From Thunnus maccoyii (taxonomy: Eukaryota; Chordata; Actinopteri; Scombriformes; Scombridae): a stretch of DNA of 64,000 bases. Both the position numbers and the translations under genes were made by a program. This document shows, piece after piece, positions 24,588 through 36,970 of this stretch. Every line of letters begins with the position of its first letter. The stretch's first letter is position 1. The stretch lies in the NCBI RefSeq assembly GCF_910596095.1, contig NC_056540.1, positions 17,572,501-17,636,500 of the forward strand, written 5' to 3'. The notes under the pieces were generated by a model. That model was not told the DNA's origin, searched no databases, and saw only the letters and a program-made list of their open reading frames with translations.

Positions 24588-25454
24588 TATATGGACAAAA
24601 GTATGTGGACACCCCTTCCCACATATTTGTATGGATTTTTGTATTTTTTGTGTACTTTGACTTACACTTCAGTCTTTTCATAGTCTGGGCCACAACATTT
24701 ATCTACCTTTAATTCAGAGAAATGCTTTCTTTTGAAAGAACATCCATATACTCACATAGTTATGCACATCTATACCTGGAAGCTGCCCAGTACAACCACA
24801 TTCTCCCACAGTAGATCCAGTTAAAGTAAATCTTAATGCTATATACTCTTGTCCATGTTGAATAAAAGAAGAATTTGGAATGTACGAAGGTGTTTTTTTG
24901 TCTTTTTGTGCAGATTATTGTTACCAGTACCCGTGATTATGTTATTTATGGGCGTGTATGCTAAGGGTTGCCAATTCTACAGCACACAATTATATTCAGA
25001 CAACTATTTGTTTAAGTCCTCTTCTTGTTTCAACATAACAATGCCCCCAGTGCACAAAGTGAGGTCCATAAAAAGATGATTTTCTGCGCTTTTTGTGGAA
25101 TAATTTGACTGATCTCAACCCCATCACCCAACATCATTATCTTCATCCTGACCTCATTAACGCTCTTGTGGCTGAATGAGAGCAAATCCCCGCAGCCAGG
25201 CACCAAAATCTGGTGGAAAACTCTCCCAGAACAGTAGAAGCTTATAGCTGCAAATAAGTCAAGTCTTCTCTCTATTAAAGGGTTTCATTGTTGAGTTTTT
25301 CCTTGTCTAATATAAAGAGTCTAATGACAGAGGGTGCTGTATGTTGTACAAACTATAAAGCCATTTGAAGCAAATGTGCGACGTGTGCTTTGATTGTGAA
25401 ACTGACTTACCACATATGAATGTGATGGTTGTGTCCACATACTTTTGGCCACAA
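24588..25454 (+). mobile_element. decayed Tc1/mariner-type transposon
   Basis: The left end TATATGGACAAAAGTATGTGG and the right end CCACATACTTTTGGCCACA are inverted repeats, with TA at the outer edge. The right half reads, in the plus sense, like the end of a Tc1 transposase: CACAAAGTGAGGTCCATAAA, then DLNPITQHHY where Tc1 has DLNPIEHLW, then ENSPRTVEAYSCK. In-frame stops and gaps are frequent, so it is inactive. The element is about 870 bp, shorter than a full 1.3-1.6 kb copy. Confidence 0.8.
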
Positions 25455-26711
25455 AGTCCGTTATTACACAACTTTTCTCACTTTTTCTCCCCTTCTCAGT
25501 GTCTACTTCTGATCATTCAGTACACAGATGGCCATCTCACAGTTTAGCTTTCTCTTACTTGTTTTTAAAACTGAAGATAAATGGGGTTTCAGATTTCAAA
25601 TGTTTGCCTAAACCAGACTAAAAGGAGAACGCCAATAAAGCCCTCCAACACTGAAATATGACCCTGCGTTGACTACTCACACACTAGAAACAATCATAGC
25701 TGAAATAAAACACCAAGATTTTAAGACCTTTTAAAAATCTAGCGGGGCGTATATTTTTAATTGATTACAAATATGAACTTTACAAACAAAAGATTCTCCT
25801 CTGACACTGCAACTAAATATCAAATGATTCATTATCTCATTAACAAAGTCTTCTCAGACCTTTACTGTCCCAAATGACACCCACGCCTTGTCTGATTCAT
25901 GCACTTTTACACAAACTTACCGAGCATTTAATAGCTTGGATATGAAGAATGTGGATAACTAGCCTACATTCAGATTTCGGTTACTCGACCAACTGTTGCT
26001 CAGGATGTTTTATCATGCAGCTATTCGACTAAAATAAAAGCTGCGTTTCACGTTTATTTGTCTAGTATTTGTGTTACATGAAAATGCCTTCCTGAGATAA
26101 CCGAAGCTATCTGAGAAGGAGAGGAAAAAACTTAAAGATGAGGACATTTAGAGAAACTTTGAGAAAGTTCATTCAAAGAGGGAGTGATCAATGTGTCAAA
26201 ACACTCCTGACACTCGACCGAGTCTCCGAGGCCAGCTTCTGGAGTTCTCTCTCCTCTCAACCTTGATGTACCGTGGGCAGAAACACACACTCAGCTCTGT
26301 GTGTGAATGTGTTTGTGTGTGTGAGTTGGGGTTATGGACGGAGTCATCAATGCGTTTATTTTTATAGGATCAAGACAGCTCCTTTGAACAGGCTGTGTTT
26401 ACACCAGTTCAAATGCCAGCGTGCCCGTGATTCACTTTGACACAGCAGGCTAGTGAGAGGATATAAGGGAGGGGATCTGGGAGTGGAGATGTGTATGCGT
26501 GTGTATGTTGTTACATACATATGCATGTTTTTTTTCACTGAAGCATCACACGGTGGTTATGTAATGCATATAAATCTCTAATCAGAAGCGATTCAAAACA
26601 CGCACACAGGTATGCACAAACACACTGAATGTGTTCTCGGTGTCAATCTGGATACTTGATAAATATTGTGGAAGGGGCACCAAGAACCTCCCACATTCAG
26701 CAGGTTGATCA

Positions 26712-26712
<1 letters not shown>
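25455..26712. other. intergenic sequence without recognised features
   Basis: No gene or bounded repeat was identified; short TG-rich patches lie at 26300-26330. Confidence 0.4.

Positions 26713-26713
<1 letters not shown>

Positions 26714-26755
<42 letters not shown>
26714..26755. repeat. (CA)n microsatellite
   Basis: About 21 CA units. Confidence 0.95.
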
Positions 26756-26757
<2 letters not shown>

Positions 26758-26785
26758 CTCCCACAGCCTCCATGAAGATTGAGTC

Positions 26786-26972
26786 TGATTGGTGAGCTGG
26801 CTGCCTCCACCATTTGCCCTGGGGCCAAGAACAGTGTGAATACATCACACAGACACACAAACACACAAGCAACCTTATCTGTCCCACGGCCCCCCGTGGA
26901 GGCTACTAATGCCTGCTTGGTGAGCTGTCTGCCTCCCCCAATCTCTACACCAAAGCCAAGAAATTGTGTGAT
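26786..26972. repeat. pair of diverged direct repeats
   Basis: TTGGTGAGCTGGCTGCCTCC at about 26790 recurs as TTGGTGAGCTGTCTGCCTCC at about 26919. Each is followed by a related CCAAG-AAxxGTGTGA sequence. Function unknown. Confidence 0.6.
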
Positions 26973-27420
26973 TCCAGACGCATAACTTATGCCCCGAGCT
27001 GCGCTCACAGCTTGGACTTGCAGATGACCTTCCATGGACCAGCTTTCGGTGAGTGTGTGTTCACTTGGGAGCAGATGATGTGCATCATGGTGGAATTGGC
27101 TTTGACCCGTGTCATGGAGAGAGGACTGAGTAGTGAGTAAGGCCAGCCCACCCCAGCCCTGACATGGTTTATTTCACATGCAGAAGACCTCCATGTCTCA
27201 TCCCACGTCCCACCCACATTCAGGATCGCACCTTCTCCTGAGAGCCGTTCCTAGTGTAGCCAATGTACAACTAGACCAAACACTAGACCATAGTGGCACA
27301 TAGTGTCCTTCCAATTTGTCTCAGCGTTAGTGGCCTGCACAACATGAGTAGACAGCACCTTCAAACACAGCTTCTGTGCAAGGAAAAAGCCATATTACTT
27401 CTCTCTATTTGAGCATTGCT

Positions 27421-27925
27421 TTAAGGGACCGGTTCACAAATCTGTCTTAAAACAACAGTCAGGTGAAATCATTCCTCCTGTTCACACTGACCATTAGAAG
27501 ATCGCTTCCGTAATGTGATTTCAATGTAAGTGGTGGAAGACAAAATCCACAGTACTTGTTTTGAAAAAAAAGGGATTTAAAAATTTATCTGAACATAATG
27601 TTTGGATATCCTCCAAAATTATAGTCTTTTTAATAAAAAAAAAAACCTTCCTTGTGTCCTTGTGAAGGATCATAACAAAGAGAGGGAATTTGGCACTAAA
27701 AAGACTGAATTGATATGAGTGATATGGACGCTGAAGCCTCATATTATCTTCAAATAAACTTTTAAATACATTTTTTTTGAGCGGACCATCACTTATATTG
27801 TAAGGGCATCATGAATGGATGTCTTAATGGCCAGTATGAACAGGAGGAGCGATTACAGCAGTTCATTTTGGGCACCCGACTATTGTTTTAAGACAGATTT
27901 GAAAAATTGTGAACCTGCCCTTTAA
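27421..27925. mobile_element. short inverted-repeat DNA element (MITE), about 505 bp
   Basis: The left end TTAAGGGACCGGTTCACAAA...CTTAAAACAACAGTCAGGTG and the right end CACCCGACTATTGTTTTAAG...TTGTGAACCTGCCCTTTAA are inverted repeats of roughly 45 bp. TTAA at both borders would fit a TTAA or TA target site. A relative (CTTAAAACAACAGTCAGGTG at 48752, and CACCTGATTGTTGTTTTAA with TTGTGAACCCGTCCTC at 49251-49336) lies in the last intron of selenoh copy 1. Its shortened version lies in copy 2. Confidence 0.7.
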
Positions 27926-28840
27926 TGAATGTAAAACGAAAGGGATTGGTGGAAGATGGAAAAGGAGGATTGGTTCATGTGCGTAAAATGTACCTACAGT
28001 ATAAACAGCCGAGATATTCTGCTGCTCTGTTTCCACCGTCAGTAAATGTTTATGTGTCACCTTGTCTGGCTGTGATCACCTCTACAGGTGTGTCTGTTTA
28101 GCTCTTAACACCTGACATTTGGTATGTGGGCTTAAAACAGCCCAAACAAAAGCTGTAAAAATGCTAACTGGATGTAACCTACAGTATATGTTGTCCCACG
28201 GTAATTTGTCACCGGTATGTCATCTCTGCCCCCTGCAACAAATGTAAGCAGTCCATATGTTGCGTTAGATCACTTCGCTCCACCGCTGGGCCCCCCTTTC
28301 ATGGTCATCTGTTGTTCTGAATTGTAGGCGGCTCTCGGCTTCTTTCCAAGCTGGCCTACACTAAATGAGACAAGTGACTTTGGCTTTAATGCCAAATGAG
28401 TTTTCCCACCTCGTGTCCTCTCCTCCAACCCCCCTGTGAGCGCACGTGCCACTGTGAAATCCACACAAACACAAACAGTCTCAGTAACCAGTCATGCGTT
28501 TATTGTTACTGTTTCCTAATGAGAAACTGTTCATTTATTGTCATCAAAAGCCTTCATCCCACCTCCATCCTTCATTCTCAGTCGACCCACACTGTGCTTT
28601 GTCTTTAAGGATGAACAGAGATGTTACTTTAACAGACTACTAAGCTATAACTTAATACAAGTACGCTACACATCTTGAAAGACTACTTTCTCCATGTTCA
28701 GAATCTACTTTAAACACTTCTGAAAACGATACAGGTGTCTTTAATTATCTCTGCTCAATAAGTAATAATCTTATCTTTGACAGACAATGATGCGTTACAT
28801 TTTTAGGTAACGCAACAGTGACACAGTGACAAAAGCCGCC
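27926..28840. other. intergenic sequence upstream of the rtn4rl2 promoter
   Basis: No gene seen; ordinary AT-rich sequence up to the GC-rich block. Confidence 0.4.
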
Positions 28841-29093
28841 CTGCCACTGCCTTTCTTGTCGCTTCCTCCGGTGACTCTTCCCCCTCCTCCCGGGGTGACG
28901 TAGAGAGGATCCTCCGCTGCCCACGGTCGTGGGCGACGAGCCGGCCGCGGGTATAAACGGCTTCCCGGGACTCCTGAACGTCACTCCCTGAAGCCTCAGC
29001 GACTCGTTCACCAGAGCTGAACATCAGCAGAGATAGCAGCAAGCAGGCACTTCCTCGCCGCGCAGGCTAACTCGCTTTCGGCTTTGGTTCGAG
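28840..29093 (+). promoter_or_regulatory. rtn4rl2: rtn4rl2 promoter and 5' UTR
   Basis: A locally GC- and CpG-rich block in AT-rich surroundings. It has a TATA box (TATAAA, 28952-28957), a CRE-like TGACGT at 28896-28901, and GC-rich motifs (CGGCCGCGGG at 28942-28951). The TATA box lies 137 bp upstream of the start codon and predicts a start of transcription near 28980-28985, giving about a 110-base leader. Confidence 0.65.
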
Positions 29094-32000
29094 ATGCAGA
29101 CCCGTTGGACCATGAGGGCCTCCAGCGCCCACAACTTTAAGAGTGAGTTTCTCTTCATTGTGTATCTGCAGAGTGTTCGTTTTGCAAACGCATGTCTATG
29201 ATTTAGTCGGCTTTAAACTTTAAAATCACAGTATTTTTTCCTATGTGATTCTGAGTATCAGCAGCCGTGTATTTCTGTGGAAGACTGCTGAATTTATATG
29301 TTTTACGGTACTTTTACGCACAGTCATTTTGCGTTTATTTTAAATTGTTTACCAAAATTTATACATTGATCAACATCGCTTGAATAGCTAAATTGTGTTT
29401 GTCAGTTATGGATGTTATGAATGTAGCCAATAGAGGAGATCAGAGGTGCGGACTTTTTGGGGTATTTTGTGCGTAAATGTGGTCTGTCAACTAAAAGCTC
29501 AAGAGCAGATCTATAACCGTCCATTTATTTGTGAAATTATGTGATCAAAGTTATTTGTTTTGACTCTCCTGCAGAGTTTACCGAAATCAAATCTCTCCAT
29601 ATCTCCTTTACGCATAGAGAGATGTTGGCATGATTCATGTGCGCATGAAACTGAACTTTATTCTTCATCTCACGTCGACTTTGGGGGTAAATAAGACTTA
29701 GATTCTAGAAAGGTGTCTTATTCCACATAAACGCCCCAACTCCGGTTCTCCCTCAGCGTCCAGCTCAGCTAATAGTCGAACTTGTTAAGAGGTCAAGAGG
29801 TGAGCCGCTGGAAAATCTTGCGCGCAGCAGATGAATGGGAACCTCATTATTATTTCATGCATGTACTTTTCCCGTGGGGGCGCTTTTTGTGCGCCGTTAT
29901 CCGAGCTGTGACAAGAAGCTGTAGAATTATTAATAAGAACCGAAACTGATCCGGGTCCCGTTACTGGTTTTACGCGTGCCCACTGGGTTGCAAACCTCTC
30001 AACGGAAGCATCCTTTTGCTGTAGATAGCTTGAGAAGTAGGAAACCAGGTTAATGTAATGCAGTGAGACACGTGTGGTTTTCTGTCTCTTATACATCTGT
30101 ATTGTAGATGTCTGTTGTTTTTCTCTATTCGGCACTGCTGACATCAGGGTTATGCAACTTTGCAACAACAGTCATGGACACCTGTGTAAAATGATCAGGT
30201 AGATATGAAAGGGTGAATCATTTCTGTAATGTAATCCAGTGAATTATACATGAGCCCCAAAGTTCTGGGGACCATCAACAAGTCACGGATGAGAGCGCTG
30301 CAGTGCCAAAAAGAATCACTGACAACAGCAACAGGCTTGACAGACAGACAGAATAAAAAGCTGCCACTAAAAGCTGAAATCAAACTCTCTTTCTTTGTCT
30401 GTCACTCTTTGACACACATAATGTGCACATTCTCCAAACCAGGACTAACTACTGCAACAAAGGCTCTTTGCTGCTGATCTGACCATATATTATGGTCTTT
30501 TTCTTCTCAGGAAAAATAATCACCTCTTTTTCTTCCCCTTCTCTTTGTCTCAGGTGGACTGTCTCTGTGGCTGATTCTGTGGCTGGTGGTGGTGAAGCCA
30601 GGCGGGGTGACTGCATGCCCCAGGCTATGTGTGTGTTACCCTACGCCCATGACGGTCAGCTGCCAGTCCCAGAACCTCACCATAGTGCCGGCTGGTGTGC
30701 CCTATGACTCACAACGTGTTTTCCTGCAGAACAACCGCATCACAGAGCTTCGCGCGGACTCCTTTGGCTTCGAGACACAGGTGAGAAAAGCACTTTGTGT
30801 ATATATATATGTGTGTGTGTGTGTGTGTTGCACTGTTGAATTTCCTGGCAGTATTTTGAGATATTATGAAAACTCTTAAATGTCTCCTCTCACATCCCAT
30901 TATCTTCTCTTCATTCTGTGCAGGTGCTTTGGCTATATGGCAACAACATCACATGGATTGAGGCCGGGGCCTTCAGTAACCTCAGGGTGCTGGAGGAGCT
31001 GGATCTGGGCGATAACCCCTCGCTGCGACACCTGGAAGGTGGAGCCTTCAGGGGCTTGGAGAAGCTGCAGAGCCTGCACATGCACCGCTGCAAGCTGGCT
31101 ACTCTCCCCCATGACCTCTTCCACAAGCTGTACAGCCTGCAGTTTCTCTACCTGCAGGTAAAGGCAGCATCCATACACACAAAAACATACATGCACAGAT
31201 ACATATTGGATAGTCATGCATGATGAGAATGTACATATGATGCTTGCAGAATCGGGTTATGGACACATCAGTCACTTTACAGTTGCCCACATGCATGCAA
31301 ATGTTTTTACCGCACATGTAGTTTAACTGAGATGCACACAGCACACAGTCACAAAAATTCAGACTGAAAATACACATAAGTAAATATTAAAACACCCCAA
31401 AGATAGAGAATCAAATAACACACTGCAATTAGCACTTCTCAGTAGTGTCAAAACAAAAGAGAAATTCAGTTATCATGTTACTAATGTACAACAGATTGAA
31501 AGCAGTGAAGAGTTGCACAATTCTCCATGCACAAATAAATGAGTGTATAACACACAAAAGGGAGCATGAGCCCAAATGTTTCCTCTCAACAGCAGAGAGA
31601 CAAACCAAATGAAACTACAAACTGAGACCTAGGAACAAGCTAGATGCCAAAATTGGATGTTTTTAAAAAAGAGACATGGTCTCCTCTTTTGATAGACCAA
31701 TAGACAAATGACAAAAATGTATAAAACCAAAACAACAAAATATATCACAAAGGAAAATCTCTCAAAATTTCTTCTTTTTGAAGGTGTTTGTGTGCAATTG
31801 TGTTCTAAGGACCTTACAAGTACTGTATACTTAACCTTTTAGCCACAATTTCTTGCAATGCTTAGCACTATTATTTGGATTGATTTTCTGTGTTTCAGGC
31901 AGCCTCTAGCTTCCATTAAATTCAGTGTACTCTGTAAAAATTGGCTCTCAAGACACGGCCTGTATTTATCATCACGTTTTGGCAGCTGACAGTGAGATCT

Positions 32001-33474
32001 CAGCTGCTGGAGTGTCCTACAATCCACCCAACTGAGCTTGAATCCAAATAGGTCCCTGCCAAGAAAATAAATTAAAAAAAAATCCCTCCCACATTCAGTG
32101 TGGTTTCAGTCGGTAGAGGTCAGTTCTGACCGCTGCAATGCTATTACTCACAAGGATGTTCCTCGTGTTCCTCAAGTGCACATGTATGGTAACGTCACAG
32201 GAAGTGAGGGATTTTTTTCCCTCCTACGAGTGATTTAGATGTTGGACTTGACTTCAGTGATTCTTAGAAGGAAAATAATATCACACAATTAGCCATTATA
32301 CCTATCAGAAATAATTAATCAATGAATAAACATACTTTGTTATATATGAAAGTATGTTATTGACATCTATAGTCCGACCAGATTCAAACAAAAACAGCTA
32401 AATTTGCAAAAGTGCTATTTGACTATTTTGCTTCATTAGCCACGGTTTCTAATGAATTCTAACTTCTGAAGAATCTGAGATCTAAATTAAAACATTTAAG
32501 TAAAACTTAAAGATCTTTTTGCCATCAACAACTAATCCCAATTTGCTTAATTTTCCCACGTGATTAAATCTTCTTGTATTTTGTTTTTGCTTCAGGAGAA
32601 TCAGCTCCACTTTCTGCAGGATGACCTGTTCTCCGATCTGGTCAACCTCACCCATCTCTTCCTGCATGGAAACCGTATCCGCGCCCTCTCCGAGAATGTG
32701 TTCAGAGGCCTGGTCAACCTAGATCGCCTTCTTCTCCATGACAACCGCATCAGGCAGGTCAACCGTCGGGCTTTCCGTGACCTGGGTCGCCTGACCATTC
32801 TTTACCTGTTCAACAACTCCCTGGCTGAGCTGCCAGGCCAGGCCATGAAAGACACCCAGGGCATCCAGTTCCTCCGCCTCAACGGTAACCCCTGGTCCTG
32901 CGGCTGTGAGGCCCGTCCCCTCTGGGAGTGGTTCCGCAAGGCCCGCATCTCCTCTTCTGAGCTCATGTGCACCTCACCATCCCAACGTCGCGGCCAAGAC
33001 CTCCGATTCCTCCGTGAGCTGGACTTCGCCCTCTGCCCTCTGCCTGACCCCGGCTCCCTGGCTGGAAGCACCACGACCACCTTCAGCACCAAGACCCGCT
33101 GGTGGTTCTCCAAGCACAAGCCCGCCTCCTCATCCAAGGCCTCGTACCAGAAGAGCACAGAGACGGTGAAGGCCTTCCCTTTCTCCGCGGTCAAGCCTCA
33201 GTACCTCCCCAAAACCCCCTCTGAATCCTTTTCCTCCAAGTACGAACTGTCGGAGGATGAGGTGGCTCTTCCTAAGCTCGATCAGGAAGAATACTGGGCC
33301 AACTACGGCAATGAAGATGCCTCCATCCGCTGCATCGATCTGGAGTGCCCCCCAGGCTACGACAATCCAGCCTTCCCATCCTCATCCTCCTCCTTACCCA
33401 CCAGTGCCTCCCTCCTCCTCCACCTCCTCTCCCTCTCTGTAGTCACATTCTCCCTACATTTCCTGTTTGGTTGA
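29094..33474 (+). CDS. rtn4rl2: reticulon-4 receptor-like 2 (Nogo receptor family, NgR2)
   Basis: Four coding exons, 29094-29142, 30554-30780, 30924-31157 and 32596-33474, all GT-AG and in phase, give 462 residues (human RTN4RL2 has 420). The signal peptide core is [12 protein letters not shown] (about 19-30). The N-terminal LRR cap has Cys38, 42, 44 and 53, followed by a run of leucine-rich repeats. The C-terminal cap NGNPWSCGC carries Cys272, 274, 295 and 317. A Ser/Thr/Lys-rich stalk (about 325-430) leads to a Ser-rich site and hydrophobic tail (about 441-462) typical of GPI anchoring. The protein is expected on the outer face of neuronal membranes, binding myelin-type ligands. ATG 29094 was chosen because it starts the exon upstream of the signal peptide; Met7 is an alternative. 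The neighbour slc43a3 matches human order. The fish a/b paralogue is not assigned. Confidence 0.94.
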
Positions 33475-35360
33475 ACTCTTCTCTCCTCCACACTCCCTTT
33501 TCTCCTCTGATTTCCCCTCCCCTGCTCTTTCCAACTCTAACAAAAACCTGCATCTTGATTCCTTTCAGTTACCTCCTTAAGGTGCAGGGGGCGCTACACT
33601 GACGCAGGAGACAGGCAAGGCAGCAGGCAGCTGTTTTAAAGAGCGAAGATCAGCGGAGTTGATGTAGAGCAGAACATGATATCATTGTTGAAGTAGCTGC
33701 TGCTCACTAGTACAGGCTTTTATAAAAGCAGGGATCAGACAGACCCTGTTAGTGACAGTACAAAGGCAGAAACCTACTACAACATTATGACATGATAGAG
33801 ACACATCTCACAGTAAGCTGGTGGGGTCTTCATGTTTTTTAATATCACAGCTGTTGTGCGGCAGCAAACAACGCAGGCGTTGTGACTCGTTCTCTACGGC
33901 TATTTTCTATATCAGCTAGTGCTCCACTGCTAACATTTTCCCTCATTTATTTCTTTCATCATGAATAAAAGTGGTGATTAATGATGTTATTTGACAGTGT
34001 AATAAAGAGGTGGATTAGCACAAAGGACTAGAAACTTGGAAGAAAAGGAAAAAATAGAGAATTATTGGGAGAAGTAAAAAGAAAATCAATACAGTGAGAG
34101 TAGTGTGAGCTTAAGATATTCATCTGGACACAGAGAGGGATGGAAAGATTATTAGATCTGCAGCCAAGAGTGACTCTCCTTCAGATTCAAACTCCTGTGT
34201 GATCCCCAAGAGATGCCAGCAAACCACCACCACCACCCACACTTGTATATACAACACACATCGCTGTACTTAAACTCATTTCTCTGTATTTTAGTCTAGC
34301 TGGATTTCTACTTTTCATTTTTATCACTATTTATTAAGCTACAGCTTATGGTGATAGAAGAGATACTTGGATTGGACATGAAAAGCAGAGAAATGAAATG
34401 TGGAAACTCGTTTTCACCCCTCGTGTTTTTCAGTCTTGTCTCTTCCTCTCAGACAACTTGAAAACCTGTTCTTGATTTTCTAGTCAGATTGGAAACTAAG
34501 AAAAACTAATGAGATTAAATATATCAGAGATCACTTTCAGCTTAAACAGAGAAACGGTGTGATTGGAATTGGACTGTTGTAGACTAAAAAAACAAAGTCT
34601 CAAGGAGACCAGTTTGATTAAATCTCTCATTAGACTGAGTGCCTGTGTGTAAGTGCCTGTTTAACCCTTAACAATATGTCCTCTCTCTGTCCGTCGATCT
34701 GTCTGTCTGGTTGTGATCAACCAAACTGACGCAGAAATTGCTATAAAACAACTCCTACGCAGCCCTTTGTGTTGTTTAAAGCCTCAGGTCTCAGTTTTAA
34801 CAGCTCATGTTACATTATATACTTTAACCTGCTGTTGGTCTGCATTACTGTATGTATTGTGTGTGTATTTCACTTTTATTTGGATTGAAAGTTTTAAAAA
34901 ATCCCTTATGCATCCATAAATTCACCCAGAACAGTGTGTGGATGTAAATAGGTGAACTGCTTTTCTACTATTTTCTGAAAAAAAAGGAAAATCCAAGGGT
35001 TTTGTTTGTGATATATCTGTATTTTATGGTCCTATACATATCATAAAAAGACCATGATCATGTACTTTATTAGTGTACGTTTCTTACTTCAGTGTGTGTT
35101 TTTCAGTAGAAGGGATGGGTATTTACTCAGCAATCTGTTCAACACAATGCCAATCCAACCTGATTGTGATCAGCATTATTTATTGAGGCCATACGTCCCA
35201 ATGTCAATCCCACATGTTAAATCCAACCAATCAACCATGACTGTGAGTTTCTGCATAGGACGAGATACTGTGACACTATTAGATGCTGTATTTTTCAATG
35301 GAAACCTGGTAGGAAAGTGTTTTTGCTTTATTAAAAAATAAAGAAACTATCAAAGAGAAG
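33475..35360 (+). other. rtn4rl2: rtn4rl2 3' UTR with alternative polyadenylation signals
   Basis: AATAAA occurs at 33964-33969 and at 35337-35342. The second follows TTTTATTTGGAT-type U-rich sequence and could give a 1.9-kb 3' UTR. No other gene lies in between. Confidence 0.45.
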
Positions 35361-35800
35361 TGAGTAGGTGTTTCTCTGTTGTTTCACTGTTTTCTTTGTT
35401 CTCTAAGGATGCCGCAGAGGAATACAATAAAAGGCCAGAGTAGGCACATAAGCACAAACACAATGTATACAGATAAGACATCTTTAATTGATTCTGAAGA
35501 GAACTTTTATACGGCTATTATGTTAAACTCTCACAATGAAAACACATCAAGACTAGAGAATCACAAGCATGAATTTTGTTATTGTAATATCATCTTAGCT
35601 GCAAGAGGTCTGTAGGTTTGACGTCTGATTAACTGACTGAACATCCAATTAAGAGCAGGATAGTCGGGAAATTGTTTCTAAAGAGATATACGTCATAGTC
35701 CTCCTTTTAAACCCCTTAGAATAAGGAGGTGGTGTTTGATGTGTGTCTGTGTGCGCACACAAGTGTGTGAAGTGCAAGTTTGTGAGTGTGTTTGGTGAAG
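35361..35800. other. intergenic sequence
   Basis: No feature recognised. Confidence 0.4.
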
Positions 35801-35808
35801 GTCACCAG

Positions 35809-36693
35809 CAGTGGTGCAAGAAGTTTTCAGATCCTTTACTTAAGTAAACGTACCAATACAGTAATGTAAAAATACTCCATTGCATTAAGTAAAAGTCCTG
35901 CATGAAAATCCTACTTAAGTAAAAGTACATAAGTATTAGCAGCAAAATGTGCATAAAGTATTAAAGTCAAAGTACTCATTTCATCCCTCTGAGTGATATA
36001 TTATTACATATGACATCATTAGATTATTAATACTGAAGCATCAGTGTGTAAGCAGCATGTTACTGTTGTAGCTGCTGGAGGTGGAGCTAGTTTGAACTAC
36101 TTTATAAACAGTTAGCAAGTTTAGTCCAGTGGTTCCCAACCTAGGGGTCGGACCCCTCCAAAGGGTCACCAGACAAATCTGAGGGGTCGTGAGATGATTA
36201 ATGGGAGAGGAAAGAAGTTCTGATACACAAATCTGTTTTCAGTTGTTGGACTTTTTCTCTAATCTTTGATTTTTGGTGAAATATTGAATCAACTGAATGA
36301 ATGAAACCATGTGAGAAGTTTAGAGGGAAAAATCACTATTTGGTGGAGCTGTTAACAACTCATAGACATCTGAAATGTGACCCCGACTACACACTGCTTT
36401 TTGTAAGATGTCAAAAGCCAAAAAGGTTGGAAACCACTGGTTTCATTTTTAACAATGTTTTGTATTTTAAAAGCTTGTTATATTATCCATTGTGTCAAAA
36501 CTTCATCTGAAAAGTAACTAAAGCTGTCAAAAAATTGTGGTGGAGTAGAAAGTACAATATTTCCCTCTGAAATGTAGTTTGGAGGAAATATAAAATAGCA
36601 GAAAATGGAAATACTCAAGTAAAGTACAAGTACCTCAAGATTGTATGTAAGTACAGTACTTGAGTAAAGGTATTTAGTTACTTTCTACCACTG
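35809..36693. mobile_element. hAT-type element of the CAGTGGTG...ACTTAAGTAAAAGTAC family, 885 bp
   Basis: The left end CAGTGGTGCAAGAAG and the right end CTTTCTACCACTG are inverted repeats. The 8-bp target duplication GTCACCAG is perfect (35801-35808 and 36694-36701). The left arm has the repeated ACTTAAGTAAAAGTAC / AAATACTCCATT phrases of this abundant fish family. It is non-coding. It is interrupted by a second element at 36127-36439. A truncated relative lies at 61172-61360, and right-end relics lie in selenoh intron 2. Confidence 0.9.
36127..36439. mobile_element. hAT-type MITE nested inside the element at 35809-36693
   Basis: The left end is CAGTGGTTCCCAACCTAGGG. The right end, AGGTTGGAAACCACTG, is the complement. 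The flanks GTTTAGTC and GTTTCATT are a degraded 8-bp duplication (5 of 8). It carries the familiar GGGGTCG / GGGTCGTGAG interior of this vertebrate family. It must have inserted after its host element. Confidence 0.8.
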
Positions 36694-36934
36694 GTCACCA
36701 GCCTCAACTGTGTTCACACCTCATCTCAATCACTTTGCTCACCATGTGTAGAAATAAGCTATATTGGGCCATATTATACACATAGAGGGATGAATGAGCT
36801 GTCTGTGAATGTATGTGTGTGTGTGTTTGGGGTGGGGGGGCGTGCTGAGAGGTATGATTCAGGGAAGGGGCCAGGATGAAAATGTGACTTGTGATTTATC
36901 CCGGAATCAGCACACCCCCACAACAGATTAACTT

Positions 36935-36970
36935 TCACCATGATGATGATGATGATGATGATAATGATGT
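36935..36970. repeat. (GAT)n microsatellite
   Basis: About eight GAT units with one AAT interruption. Confidence 0.85.

Noticed and set aside
32802-33194. Minus-strand open frame of 130 codons in rtn4rl2
   Set aside because: Shadow of the GC-rich last exon of rtn4rl2; arginine-rich and without a recognisable domain.
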